Under the pieces are notes generated by a model, which worked only from the letters and a program-made list of their open reading frames with translations, was not told where the DNA came from and made no database searches. DNA of 64,000 nucleotides. Origin: an uncultured SAR86 cluster bacterium (lineage in GTDB: Bacteria; Pseudomonadota; Gammaproteobacteria; Magnimaribacterales; Magnimaribacteraceae). Location: positions 1 to 64,000 of the forward strand of contig CACAIY010000001.1 in NCBI GenBank assembly GCA_902532675.1, read 5' to 3'. Shown here one piece after another: positions 9,005-18,338 of the stretch. The position numbers were made by a program, and so were the translations under genes. Within the stretch, counting starts at the first letter, position 1. Each line of letters begins with the position of its first letter.

Positions 9005-9556
9005 TTGAGCGCTAAGAAGATTTTAAAGATGGGTAATCCTTTGCTTCGAAAAGAAGCAAAGCCTTTTACCGAAGAAGAGATTATTTCTGAAGAAACTAAG
9101 GTCTTATTAGAAGATATGTGGGATTCATTAGAAGAAGCTGGTGGTATAGGCCTTGCAGCTCCACAAATTGGTGTTTCCAAAAAGCTTGCAGTAATAAAAC
9201 TTTCAGAAGAATCCGATAGATATCCAGATATGGAAACTTCAGAGGCTTATGTGATCTTTAATCCAATTATTAATGTAATAGATAGAGAACTACAAGGGTT
9301 TTGGGAAGGATGTTTAAGTGTTCCTGGGTTGAGGGGCTACGTTGAAAGGCCCAGAAAAGTTAGGATTGATTTTCTTGATGAAAATGCAAAAGAGAGAACA
9401 ATTGAAGTGGAAGATTTCTTAGCTACTGTTTTTCAACACGAGCTAGATCATCTTATAGGCAAGTTATATGTTGATAGAATGGAAGACGTTAGTACTTTAA
9501 TGTTTGAAGATGAGATGATTCTTCAAGAGGTTAGTGAAGAAGAAATAGTAGATTAA
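9005..9556 (+). CDS. def: Peptide deformylase
   Basis: This 183-residue metalloenzyme removes the N-formyl group from new proteins. All three family motifs are present: GIGLAAPQ (about residues 48-55), EGCLSVPG, and QHELDHLIG with the metal histidines. It starts with TTG two bases after the oxidoreductase stop, so it appears to ride on the amine-catabolism transcript rather than sit beside fmt as in many bacteria. Another def copy may exist elsewhere in the genome. Confidence 0.93.
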   Translation: MSAKKILKMGNPLLRKEAKPFTEEEIISEETKVLLEDMWDSLEEAGGIGLAAPQIGVSKKLAVIKLSEESDRYPDMETSEAYVIFNPIINVIDRELQGFWEGCLSVPGLRGYVERPRKVRIDFLDENAKERTIEVEDFLATVFQHELDHLIGKLYVDRMEDVSTLMFEDEMILQEVSEEEIVD

Positions 9557-9570
9557 ATAGGAGTTAAATT

Positions 9571-10641
9571 ATGTCTAATCAAAAAGATACTATAAGAGCT
9601 GCTTGGCAAGGCCGAATCTCAGGCTGTTTGTTAGGAAAGCCCGTAGAAATGATTTCTATGAGAGAGGGTCCTGAAGGTCTAAATAAATTTCTATCTGACT
9701 CTGGTTCTTTGCCTTTAAGGAATTATGTAAATTATATGGAACATGAGATGTTAAGAGGTGCAAATATAAAGTGTTGTTTAGGAAAGATAGATAAAGCTGA
9801 GGTTGATGATGACATAACTTACCTTGTTCTAGCTTTAATGATGTTAGAGCGCCATGGGATAGATATTGATACTGATGACGTTGCTAGGTCTTGGATAAAT
9901 CTTTTACCTGTGGGAGCTACTTTTACTGCAGAAAGAGATTCTTATCTTAAATTATTAGAAAGACTTGATATGTCTTATCAGTTTGGTGGTAAAAGAAATT
10001 TTGATCTTAATGAAATTAATGATGGAGAATATAACGATTGGATTGGTGCACAAATAAGAATAGACATGTACGGTTGGGTTTTACCAGGTAAACCTAAACT
10101 TGCAGCTGAATTAGCCAGAAGAGATGCTTTACTTTCACACCGAGGGTGCGCAGTGGAAGCTTCAGCTTACATAGCAGGATTGTGTGCTCTTATACCCGAC
10201 TCTAATTCAAGGGAAGAAGCTGTAAATGCAGCTTTAGATTTGATTGATAAAGATTCTGAAGCTTATGAAGCAGTTTTATTAGGTATAAATAATGCTGGTA
10301 AACCAGCCTCAAACTTACACGCACATTATGGAGATATGTCTCCCGTTCATAGCTTGAATAATTTATCAGTAGTGGTTTGGGCGTTTTTGTCCTTTCAGGA
10401 TTCATTTGATGAAGCAATAGGTGAAACTATTTGCTGTGGTTGGGATACGGACTGCACGGGTGCTACTGTTGGTGGTTTGATCGGATTAGACAAAGGTTCA
10501 ATACCTGAGCTTTGGACTAAGCCTTGGCAAGGAAGAGTTAATACAGCTGTAGCAGGTGTGGGAGAATTGAATCTAGACGATTTGGTTGAGAGAACATGTG
10601 CTTTAGTAGATAAATTTTCTAGCTCCCCTGATTTACCTTAA
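9571..10641 (+). CDS. ADP-ribosylglycohydrolase family protein
   Basis: This 356-residue protein has the ARH fold. Seen motifs are RISGCLLGKPVE near the N-terminus, the acidic metal site VDDDITYLVLALMML, and the C-terminal CCGWDTDCTGATVGGLIG carrying the second metal aspartates. ARH proteins cleave N- or O-glycosidic bonds of ADP-ribose or related ribosides. A ribokinase starts five bases downstream and a nucleoside hydrolase lies nearby, so a riboside-salvage role is more likely than protein de-ADP-ribosylation. That role is inference. An AGGAG ribosome site precedes the ATG. Confidence 0.88.
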   Translation: MSNQKDTIRAAWQGRISGCLLGKPVEMISMREGPEGLNKFLSDSGSLPLRNYVNYMEHEMLRGANIKCCLGKIDKAEVDDDITYLVLALMMLERHGIDIDTDDVARSWINLLPVGATFTAERDSYLKLLERLDMSYQFGGKRNFDLNEINDGEYNDWIGAQIRIDMYGWVLPGKPKLAAELARRDALLSHRGCAVEASAYIAGLCALIPDSNSREEAVNAALDLIDKDSEAYEAVLLGINNAGKPASNLHAHYGDMSPVHSLNNLSVVVWAFLSFQDSFDEAIGETICCGWDTDCTGATVGGLIGLDKGSIPELWTKPWQGRVNTAVAGVGELNLDDLVERTCALVDKFSSSPDLP

Positions 10642-10646
10642 ATTCT

Positions 10647-11558
10647 ATGTCTTCGCCCATCATAGTTTTTGGAAGCATTAATATGGATCTGGTTGTTTAC
10701 AGCGATAAACAACCTGCAAAAGGAGAAACTATTTTAGGAAATAGTTTTGAAACTTTTCAAGGAGGAAAGGGTGCTAATCAAGCAGTAGCAATTTCAAAAT
10801 TGGGATGTCCAGTTTCATTAATTGGTAAAGTAGGGGATGATGTTTTTGGAGATGAATTGCTAGAAAGCCTTAATAGCGAACAAGTTGATACTTCATTGGT
10901 TGAAAGACACGAAGGCCCTTCAGGGGTAGCTTTTATTTATGTCTTCGAAGAAACTTCGGAAAATCAGATTATTGTTATTTCTGGTTCCAACGAACAAGTT
11001 AAGTCTAATCAAATACCAGACAAAGAATTAAGTGCGACTGATGTTTTAATATCTCAACTTGAAATTCCGCCTTCAGAAATTGAAGATCTATTTATAAGAG
11101 CCAAGAAGTCAGGCATTTATAGAATATTAAATACCGCCCCAGCTTTGAAAATTAGTAAAAATCTAATTCATGAAACCGATTTACTTGTAATGAATGAATC
11201 TGAATTAGAAAATTTAACTGAGCAAACTATAGAGAGGCAGAATACAGACTCTATAGGTCAGGCTATAAAGGGTTTAAATCTGAGCACAACCCAAAGTATT
11301 GCGGTGACCCTTGGATCAAAAGGGGTTTATGTTTATGCCAATCAGAAAGGTCACTTTATTGATGGTCATAAGGTAGAACCTGTGGATACGACCGGTTCTG
11401 GTGATTGCTTTATAGGAGCCTTAGCTAGTCAATATCTAGAGAGTAATGATTTATTAGATTCGGTTAATTTTGCTAATAAAGCCGCAGCATTATCCGTAAT
11501 GAAAAGAGGAGCTTCCTCCTCCATGCCCACCTTGAAAGAAGTTGTAAATTTCCAATAA
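10647..11558 (+). CDS. rbsK: Ribokinase (PfkB family)
   Basis: This 303-residue sugar kinase phosphorylates ribose to ribose-5-phosphate. It shows the PfkB signatures: INMDLVVYSDKQPAKGET at the N-terminus, GGKGANQAVA for sugar binding, and DTTGSGDCFIGAL with the catalytic base D253. The start follows the ADP-ribosylglycohydrolase stop by five bases without a clear ribosome site, which suggests translational coupling. It would take up ribose freed by the upstream hydrolase. A related PfkB kinase acting on another pentose cannot be excluded. Confidence 0.88.
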   Translation: MSSPIIVFGSINMDLVVYSDKQPAKGETILGNSFETFQGGKGANQAVAISKLGCPVSLIGKVGDDVFGDELLESLNSEQVDTSLVERHEGPSGVAFIYVFEETSENQIIVISGSNEQVKSNQIPDKELSATDVLISQLEIPPSEIEDLFIRAKKSGIYRILNTAPALKISKNLIHETDLLVMNESELENLTEQTIERQNTDSIGQAIKGLNLSTTQSIAVTLGSKGVYVYANQKGHFIDGHKVEPVDTTGSGDCFIGALASQYLESNDLLDSVNFANKAAALSVMKRGASSSMPTLKEVVNFQ

Positions 11559-11588
11559 ATTACTTAACCTGTCCGAAGAGGGGAGACC

Positions 11589-12584
11589 ATGGCAGGTGAA
11601 TTCAACATTGAAATAGAATATAGGCATGTGCCTAGATTAGAGTCTGGATCTGAAGAGAGTACCCGCTACTTGGATGAATACGGTTACGTTGTGATTAAGA
11701 ATGCCTTGACTGCAGAAGAAGCAGAAAAAACCATTGATTTATTATGGGATTATTTAGAAGAATTAGGTACGGGAATAGATAGAACAGATCCTACTACTTG
11801 GGAAGATGATAGATGGCCTACTTGTGCTCATGGAGCAATCTTACCTAGTTATGGAATAGGTCACTCAAAGGCTCAATGGTTTGTGAGAGGTGTACCTAAC
11901 GTAAAAAAAGCATTTGCAAAGATTTGGGAAACGGAAGAATTGTTAACAAGTTTCGACGGAGTCTCTCTGTGGAGACCTTGGAACATCAATCCAGACTGGA
12001 AGACTGAAAGCGGGCAATCTTGGTTTCATATAGATCAACATCCAATTTCCAAGCCCGGAAAACATTGCGTACAAGGCTTAGTCAATTTATTACCTACTTC
12101 AGAGCAAATAGGGGGTAATGTAGTAATACCTAAGTCACATAAATTTTTCGAGAATATCCCTAATGAATATGAAGAAAGATTAGCTAGGCTACCTTTGAAT
12201 ATAGATCATTTTCGTTTTCCTAATGACGACCCTAAATTAACTTCTGAAAAGGCAGTAATGTGCCACATGGAGCCAGGTGATATGCTGCTTTGGGATTCAA
12301 GAACAATACATTGTAGTAATTCCGGATCTAAACTAGCAGAAGGCACTGATAGTCTAATTAGAGCCGCATCTTTGATATGCATGATGCCTAAACATCTAAC
12401 CAGTGAAGACATCTTAGAGAAAAGAAGAGAAGCAGTGGATAAAGTCATTTCCACTACAAATTGGACTAACAGTTTTAGAAATGCAGATGAATTTCCGCTT
12501 ATACTAGAAGCTAATGATAGAGATAAGTATAAATGGCCAGAAAAACCTATTCTTAACGACTATCAGAAATCTTTAATTGATTAA
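11589..12584 (+). CDS. Phytanoyl-CoA dioxygenase (PhyH) family, Fe(II)/2-oxoglutarate oxygenase
   Basis: This 331-residue protein has the PhyH double-stranded beta-helix. The iron facial triad is H147-x-D149 in WFHIDQHP, with H241 in DSRTIHCSN. The intervening GGNVVIPKSHK is typical of the family. Members hydroxylate lipids or small molecules using oxygen and 2-oxoglutarate. A strong GGGGAGA ribosome site precedes the start. It overlaps by eight bases an acyl-CoA synthetase-like gene, which may prepare or use the hydroxylated acid. Family is firm and substrate unknown. Confidence 0.88.
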   Translation: MAGEFNIEIEYRHVPRLESGSEESTRYLDEYGYVVIKNALTAEEAEKTIDLLWDYLEELGTGIDRTDPTTWEDDRWPTCAHGAILPSYGIGHSKAQWFVRGVPNVKKAFAKIWETEELLTSFDGVSLWRPWNINPDWKTESGQSWFHIDQHPISKPGKHCVQGLVNLLPTSEQIGGNVVIPKSHKFFENIPNEYEERLARLPLNIDHFRFPNDDPKLTSEKAVMCHMEPGDMLLWDSRTIHCSNSGSKLAEGTDSLIRAASLICMMPKHLTSEDILEKRREAVDKVISTTNWTNSFRNADEFPLILEANDRDKYKWPEKPILNDYQKSLID

Positions 12585-14124
12585 ATTGAACACACTACAA
12601 GAATATGCAGCTGTTGGAATGGGTATAGCCTTCCACGCTAAAAATTTTTCTGAAAAGAAAGCCATAATAAGCGAGTATGGCGAAAGAACCTTCCAGGAAT
12701 TAAACGAAAACAGTAATCGTTATGCCAATTTTTTATTGGACAAAGGACTAAGTCCTGGTGATGGGGTTGCTATAGTTTGTAAGAATCGTCCTGAATTCTT
12801 AGAGGCTCTTTTTGGTCCTTTAAGAGTTGGTCTAAGAATAACACCTATAAATTGGCACCTTACCCCAGAAGAGATATGTTATATCGTAGAAAATTGCGAG
12901 GCCAAAGTAGTGATCTGCGATGCTATTTTTCCTGAATTCATAGAGGCAATTAACCAACAGTCACCTGAAGTAATTATATTGTCAGCTGATGGAGAGCATC
13001 CGCTGGCCCTACCTTTTTTAGAAACTTTAAATAATTATGATGAATCAGATATAGCTGAACCTATTGCAGGTAGATCTATGCTTTACACGTCAGGTACGAC
13101 CGGTAGACCAAAAGGAGTATTTAGGCATGAAAATCCACCGCCTTCAAAAACAGAACAATTAACTCTAGATACGGCAGCTTTTAATCCAGAAACAGATTTT
13201 AGTATTTGTCCTGGTCCTGCTTACCACGCAGCTCCTCTAGGATTGAATATCAATATATCTCTAATGGCAGGCGTAGGCGTTTACCTAATGGATAAGTGGG
13301 ATGCCGAAAAAATGCTAGATCTTATCAGTCGTTATAAATGCACTCATACGCACATGGTGGCAACAATGTTCCATAGAGTTTTAAGGTTACCTGAAGAAAT
13401 AAAATCAAAGTATGACGTATCCTCAATGAGGTGGATCTTGCACGGAGCCGCTCCATGCCCTGTGGAGGTGAAGAAAGCCATGATAGATTGGGTTGGGCCA
13501 ATCATTTATGAATATTATGCAGCTACTGAAGGGGGAGGTTGTTTCATTCAACCAGAAGAATGGTTAAAAAAACCAGGTAGTGTAGGTAAGGCAAATGAAG
13601 GTACAGAAGTGATAGTTCTAGATGAAGAATTTAATCAAGTTGAACAAGGCAAAGAAGGAACTATTTATTTTAGCGCACCTTTAAAAGGAAGATTTGAATA
13701 TTACAAAGCAAAAGAAAAAACTTCTGGAGCTTATTGGGGAGACTATTTCACGATGGGCGATATAGGTTATTGCGATGAAGACGGTTACTATTTTTTAACA
13801 GGAAGGAGTGCAGATACGATTATTTCAGGAGGAACAAATATATACCCACAAGAAATAGATAATATTTTACTGATGAACGATAAAGTGGCGGAAGTATGTT
13901 GCATTGGAGTTCCAAATGAAGAATGGGGAGAGGAAATTAAGGCAGTTATTAATTTAGAAAAAGGTGCCAATGCTGATGAAGTCTTAAAAGAATTACAATT
14001 AATGGCGGATGAGAAATTGTCAGGATTTAAAAAGCCTAAATCTTATGAATTTTGGGAAGAAGAATTACCACGGCTACCAACGGGTAAAATTCAAAGAAAT
14101 CTAGTAAAAAAGAGGTTCTGGTAA
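12577..14124 (+). CDS. AMP-dependent acyl-CoA synthetase/ligase
   Basis: This 515-residue adenylate-forming enzyme shows the P-loop LYTSGTTGRPKGV (about residues 170-182), the YYAATEGGG motif, the hinge aspartate region YFLTGRSADTIISGG and the C-terminal lysine motif LPTGKIQRN. It should activate a carboxylic acid with ATP and CoA. The start is TTG at 12577, overlapping the PhyH gene; a second TTG at 12586 is an alternative. Its stop lies one base from the stop of the convergent nucleoside hydrolase. Confidence 0.9.
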   Translation: MIKLNTLQEYAAVGMGIAFHAKNFSEKKAIISEYGERTFQELNENSNRYANFLLDKGLSPGDGVAIVCKNRPEFLEALFGPLRVGLRITPINWHLTPEEICYIVENCEAKVVICDAIFPEFIEAINQQSPEVIILSADGEHPLALPFLETLNNYDESDIAEPIAGRSMLYTSGTTGRPKGVFRHENPPPSKTEQLTLDTAAFNPETDFSICPGPAYHAAPLGLNINISLMAGVGVYLMDKWDAEKMLDLISRYKCTHTHMVATMFHRVLRLPEEIKSKYDVSSMRWILHGAAPCPVEVKKAMIDWVGPIIYEYYAATEGGGCFIQPEEWLKKPGSVGKANEGTEVIVLDEEFNQVEQGKEGTIYFSAPLKGRFEYYKAKEKTSGAYWGDYFTMGDIGYCDEDGYYFLTGRSADTIISGGTNIYPQEIDNILLMNDKVAEVCCIGVPNEEWGEEIKAVINLEKGANADEVLKELQLMADEKLSGFKKPKSYEFWEEELPRLPTGKIQRNLVKKRFW

Positions 14125-14125
14125 A

Positions 14126-15106
14126 TTACAAATTTATTAGATAATTTAAGACCCTTTCTTCAAATAGTTTATTAAAACCTTCCACATCAATATCTAAAGC
14201 CACTTCTGCATTAGGCTTTGGCTTGAAAACTTGCCCCATGATTGATTCATTAAATTCACAAACTGTTTCTCCATCCGTATATTCTCCTTTTGTTTCAACA
14301 GTCACATAAGCTTTTTTAAACTTAGCCAGCTCTGGGGAGAAACTCAGAGCCACTGCTAGTGAATCATAGAGATGAAGCCCTTGATCAATAATGTTGTGAT
14401 TAGGATTAATTTTTAACCAAGGATCCACTGACTCATTTACAAATTGACAGAAAGGATGTTTATTTTTGCCGATAGACTCAAGTTGCTTTCTGCTGAACCT
14501 AGTTTTATGGCATACGTCTAAAGGAACCAAAGTAAAATCTATTCCGGCACTAAATACTTTTGCTGCCGATTCCGGATCGGCCCACACATTAAATTCTGCT
14601 GCTGGAGTTACATTTCCAGGCACCTTAGCAGCACCTGCCATCATGGTTATTTTCTTTATGTGTTTGGATAGGTCAGGATCTTCGTCTATAGCTTTTGCCA
14701 CATTTGTTAGAGGGCCAATTGTTATAAGTTCTATTTCACCAGAATGCTCAACACAAGTTTTAGCAATAAAAGAAGGAGCAGATAGATCGTTTTCTGCTGG
14801 TTCTATCATTGGAGTAAGTTGCTCCATTTCTTTTCTTTCACTAAGCCATTTTCTTTTTTCATTCCTCTCAATGTCATAGGTCCCAGGAACACCGGTATGA
14901 ACTGGTATGTCTTTTTGAAATGAATCAATCAAGTATTTAGCATTACTAAACCCTCTCTCCACAGGAACATTCCCTTGGACGGTTGTTATGCCTAAGATTT
15001 CTAACTCTGGAGAATTCATCGCAAGCATAATTGCAAAGCAGTCCTCTGGATCTCCTCCTTTAGTTCCCATAGCAGGGTCAGTATCTATAATTATCTTTCT
15101 AGTCAT
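14126..15106 (-). CDS. Nucleoside hydrolase (inosine/uridine-preferring family)
   Basis: This 326-residue protein begins with the calcium-binding signature D8-T-D10-P. Here the usual compact DTDPGxDD is expanded to DTDPAMGTKGGDPEDCFAI, with D19 and D22 as probable equivalents. ITIGPLTNVAKAI and AEFNVWADPESAAKV are family motifs. It should cleave ribonucleosides into base and ribose. It lies near a ribokinase and an ADP-ribosylglycohydrolase but on the opposite strand. It is divergent from the carboxylesterase across 50 bases. The expanded motif may change nucleobase choice. Confidence 0.88.
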   Translation of the reverse strand: MTRKIIIDTDPAMGTKGGDPEDCFAIMLAMNSPELEILGITTVQGNVPVERGFSNAKYLIDSFQKDIPVHTGVPGTYDIERNEKRKWLSERKEMEQLTPMIEPAENDLSAPSFIAKTCVEHSGEIELITIGPLTNVAKAIDEDPDLSKHIKKITMMAGAAKVPGNVTPAAEFNVWADPESAAKVFSAGIDFTLVPLDVCHKTRFSRKQLESIGKNKHPFCQFVNESVDPWLKINPNHNIIDQGLHLYDSLAVALSFSPELAKFKKAYVTVETKGEYTDGETVCEFNESIMGQVFKPKPNAEVALDIDVEGFNKLFEERVLNYLINL

Positions 15107-15156
15107 TTCGTGTCATTGATGTAATATTCGTAACCATAACAAGAAAGAAAAAAAAG

Positions 15157-16692
15157 ATGAACAATAAAACTAAATCAATAACTATTTCTACACATTTAGG
15201 AGATGTTGTGGGAGTAAAAGAATCCAATGGATCTTATTTTAAAGGCATACCTTATGGGGCAGATACTTCAGGTAAGAACAGATGGCGTTCCCCGCAAGAA
15301 CCTGAATCTTGGACCGAGGCTTTTGATGCATCTTCTTTTGGGCCTCAATGCCCTCAATTCAGGATGGGAGAAGGAGGTTTTAGAGGGAGTATAGCTAAAG
15401 CCTATGGTGTAGAAGTTCCTCCAGAAGAAACGCCAACTGAATCAGAAGACTGTTTGCGTTTAAATGTTTTTAGTCCCGATACAAATTCTAAAGAGAAGTT
15501 ACCTGTAATGTTTTGGATACACGGAGGAGCTTTAAGATACGGTTCTGGTGACCCCTATCTTCCTGAAGGTATATTGAGTAAAGATATAGTTTTGGTGAGT
15601 ATTAACTACAGGTTAGGAGAGTTGGGATTTTTTGCTCATCCTGCTCTAAAAGAAGAGGGCAATGTACCCACAACCAATTTTGGTTTATTGGATCAAATAA
15701 AAGGTCTTGAGTGGGTTCAAAAGAATATTGAAAATTTTGGAGGAGATTCTTCAAATGTAACAATATTCGGCGAATCGGCAGGAGGTCTTTCTGTGGCAGC
15801 TTTGCTAGTCTCCCCTCTATCAAAAGATCTTTTCCATAAGGCAATAGTTCAAAGTGGAGGTTTTGCAAGGATGGCTTTGAATGCTTATGAATTAAATGAA
15901 ATGGGCGCGACTGGGAGCATGGTCGGTAAGTCATTTTGTAATGTATGCGGAGTCGAGGATGGCCCTGATCAGATAGAAAAAATGAGAGATTTACCAGTTC
16001 AAGAGATAATACAAAAGGGCATAGGGTTTCCTTCTTCTTTATATGTGGATGACATTTCTATGCTATCTCCGGTAATACAAGGTTTTGAAGAAGGAATAAA
16101 TCATAAAGTTCCTACCATCATAGGCACTAATGCCGATGAAGGAACAGCTCTTTATTGGGGCAGTCCTTTAGCTGACGAAGCTCCGCCAGTTAATTCGGTA
16201 GAGAAGTATTTAGGTATTATTAAAGAAAGGTTTGGAGATGACGAAGAGAAAATACTTTCTATTTATCCAGCTTCTGACAAGGAAGAGATGATAGATTCAA
16301 GTAAAAGACTATTGGGCGATTCACTGTTTGGTGCGCCTTCGTATTTTGCAGCAAAAGCAATGGCCGAAAGGAGCGAAGAAATTTATTTTTATCACTTTAA
16401 CCAAAAACCGTCAGGAGAAGCTGGAGAAGTGCTAGGTTCATTTCATGCTTATGAAATTGGATATGTCTTCGGAGTGGGTGGCTTAGGTCCTATTGAAAAT
16501 CAAGAATTATCAGATTGCATGCTTTCGTACTGGACAAACTTTTCTAAAGGAGGAGACCCAAATGATTCCAGTTTACCTAGTTGGGAAAAAATGCAATCCG
16601 AAAGGGATACTTGGCATGAATTAGGACCTTCAATTGGAGAGAATGATATTTCTAGATTAGAAATTTATGATCTTTTAAAAAAGGTAGTCTAA
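15157..16692 (+). CDS. Type B carboxylesterase
   Basis: This 511-residue alpha/beta hydrolase is of the cholinesterase/para-nitrobenzyl esterase group. The nucleophile elbow GESAGG carries S207, the oxyanion segment is WIHGGALRYGSG, the acidic residue lies in GTNADEGTALYW, and the histidine is in SFHAYEIGYVFG. No signal peptide is visible, so it is probably cytosolic. It would hydrolyse carboxylic esters; the substrate is unknown. Its stop is five bases from the stop of the convergent M28 peptidase gene. Confidence 0.92.
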   Translation: MNNKTKSITISTHLGDVVGVKESNGSYFKGIPYGADTSGKNRWRSPQEPESWTEAFDASSFGPQCPQFRMGEGGFRGSIAKAYGVEVPPEETPTESEDCLRLNVFSPDTNSKEKLPVMFWIHGGALRYGSGDPYLPEGILSKDIVLVSINYRLGELGFFAHPALKEEGNVPTTNFGLLDQIKGLEWVQKNIENFGGDSSNVTIFGESAGGLSVAALLVSPLSKDLFHKAIVQSGGFARMALNAYELNEMGATGSMVGKSFCNVCGVEDGPDQIEKMRDLPVQEIIQKGIGFPSSLYVDDISMLSPVIQGFEEGINHKVPTIIGTNADEGTALYWGSPLADEAPPVNSVEKYLGIIKERFGDDEEKILSIYPASDKEEMIDSSKRLLGDSLFGAPSYFAAKAMAERSEEIYFYHFNQKPSGEAGEVLGSFHAYEIGYVFGVGGLGPIENQELSDCMLSYWTNFSKGGDPNDSSLPSWEKMQSERDTWHELGPSIGENDISRLEIYDLLKKVV

Positions 16693-16697
16693 TTTAG

Positions 16698-18326
16698 TTA
16701 TTGTTTTCTAGATTCTTCCCTTATTAACTTGAATTCATTACCTTCGTACCATTCTGGCCATTCCTTTGTATTAGCTAGTTTTTTTGCCATTTTACTTGTA
16801 ATGACTAGGTGTTCTTGAAATCCGCTTAGGTCCCAGGAATCATCATATTCATCTGAAGGCTGATGGTAGTGATACTTGGTGTAATCAATAGATAATTTTT
16901 CTCCTGCTTCTATATCTCCATCAGTCTTATCAATGCCGCCATCGGCATAAAGCATAGGGACACCTTTTTTAGCAAAACTGATGTGATCAGAACGATAAAA
17001 GAAACCCTTCTCTGGAAACGGATCAGGTGTAATGTATTTTCCTACTTTGTCTAATTCTTCTTTAAGTATATCTTCTAGATCAGATGCTCCGTATCCTACT
17101 ACGATTACATCGTTAGTCTTTCCTACAGGGAGAACTCCATCAAAATTATAACCAGCAACAATATTAGATAGCTGTATTGGTGGGTATTCCGCAAAATACT
17201 CAGAACCTAATAATCCAGATTCTTCTGCAGTTACTGCTAAAAACATAAGAGACCGATCTGTTTCTTCTGTGCTGAAGTAATTGGCTAATTCAAGTATACC
17301 CGCAACCCCAGTGGCATTATCAACCGCGCCATTATAAATTTGATCATTTATTGGTGAATGGCCTTCCTTAATACCTAAGTGATCCCAGTGGGCTATAAAT
17401 AAGATGTATTCATCAGGTCTAACAGCACCTTGCTTTACTGCAGCCACATTATGTGATGAAGAGAAGTTAATTTTATTTATAAGTTGTGCATTTAATTTAA
17501 GACCTTCCATTGGGACTGGTTTGAAGTCCTTTTTTAGTGCATTCATTTTTTGCTCTTCAAGGTTCAAACCTGATTTCTTAAAGAGTTCAGAAGCGACATC
17601 GTATGTTATCCAACTCTCTACTTTAATTCTGTTTGCACCTAGATCTTCTCTTTTTAAGTCAATCTGGGCACCAGACCAACTAGTTTCGACTACTTGCCAA
17701 GGATATGCTGCAGGCTCAGTATCATGAATTATGATTAATGCTTCTGCCCCTTGTCTGGCAGCTTCTTCAAATTTATAAACCCATCTTCCGTAATAAGTCA
17801 TGGCATTTCCATTAAATAAATTTGGATCTTGCGTTGCAAAACCAGGATCGTTTATAAGAATGACTAATGTTTTTCCTCTGACGTCTACTCCCTCATAATC
17901 GTTCCATTCGTATTCGGGAGCAATAATTCCATAACCCATAAATATTAAATCACTGCCATTAATATTTATCTTTTCTTCTACTCTTTTAGACCAAAAGACT
18001 GTTTCTTTTCCAGGACGTAGATTTCTGGCTTTGCTATTTATTTCAATTGATAGAAAGGACTCAGAAAGATCAACTTCCATTTTAGCAAGTGGAACTTCAA
18101 GAAGATATTCATCTTTTACTGGTTTAAGACCGTATGATTTGAATTCATTTTCAATGTATCTTTTTGTTAATTCACCACCAAAAGTACCTGGTTCTCTTCC
18201 ACCAAATTCATCGGAAGAAAGAATTTTGGTGTGCTTATGAAGGTTATCTTCTTGAATTGTGTGTTCATTAGAACATCCAATTAACAATAAAAAATTAAAG
18301 AGTAATAAATATTTAACTAATTTCAT
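16698..18326 (-). CDS. M28-family aminopeptidase with PA domain, predicted lipoprotein
   Basis: The start at 18326 is chosen over an upstream in-frame one because it directly follows AAGGAGGA and yields MKLVKYLLLFNFLLLIGC, a lipoprotein signal with lipobox LLIGC. The 542-residue product has a PA-type insertion (IMGYG/GYGIIAPEYEWNDYEGV region, about residues 110-250) and an M28 zinc-peptidase core. The metal-binding motifs are AHWDHLGI, VDNATGVAGILELA, AVTAEESGLLGSEYF and RSDHISFAKKG. It should release amino acids from peptides outside the inner membrane. It lies downstream of, and is probably coupled to, the SDR gene. Confidence 0.9.
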   Translation of the reverse strand: MKLVKYLLLFNFLLLIGCSNEHTIQEDNLHKHTKILSSDEFGGREPGTFGGELTKRYIENEFKSYGLKPVKDEYLLEVPLAKMEVDLSESFLSIEINSKARNLRPGKETVFWSKRVEEKININGSDLIFMGYGIIAPEYEWNDYEGVDVRGKTLVILINDPGFATQDPNLFNGNAMTYYGRWVYKFEEAARQGAEALIIIHDTEPAAYPWQVVETSWSGAQIDLKREDLGANRIKVESWITYDVASELFKKSGLNLEEQKMNALKKDFKPVPMEGLKLNAQLINKINFSSSHNVAAVKQGAVRPDEYILFIAHWDHLGIKEGHSPINDQIYNGAVDNATGVAGILELANYFSTEETDRSLMFLAVTAEESGLLGSEYFAEYPPIQLSNIVAGYNFDGVLPVGKTNDVIVVGYGASDLEDILKEELDKVGKYITPDPFPEKGFFYRSDHISFAKKGVPMLYADGGIDKTDGDIEAGEKLSIDYTKYHYHQPSDEYDDSWDLSGFQEHLVITSKMAKKLANTKEWPEWYEGNEFKLIREESRKQ

Positions 18327-18330
18327 AAAT

Positions 18331-18338
18331 TCCTCCTT
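18331..18338 (-). promoter_or_regulatory. Strong ribosome binding site fixing the M28 peptidase start
   Basis: On the minus strand the sequence reads AAGGAGGA, four bases before the ATG at 18326. It overlaps the stop codon of the upstream SDR gene, so the two genes are probably translationally coupled. This site rules out the longer upstream start. Confidence 0.8.

Noticed and set aside
14466-14879. A plus-strand 137-codon frame
   Set aside because: It is antisense within the nucleoside hydrolase, and its translation shows no domain.
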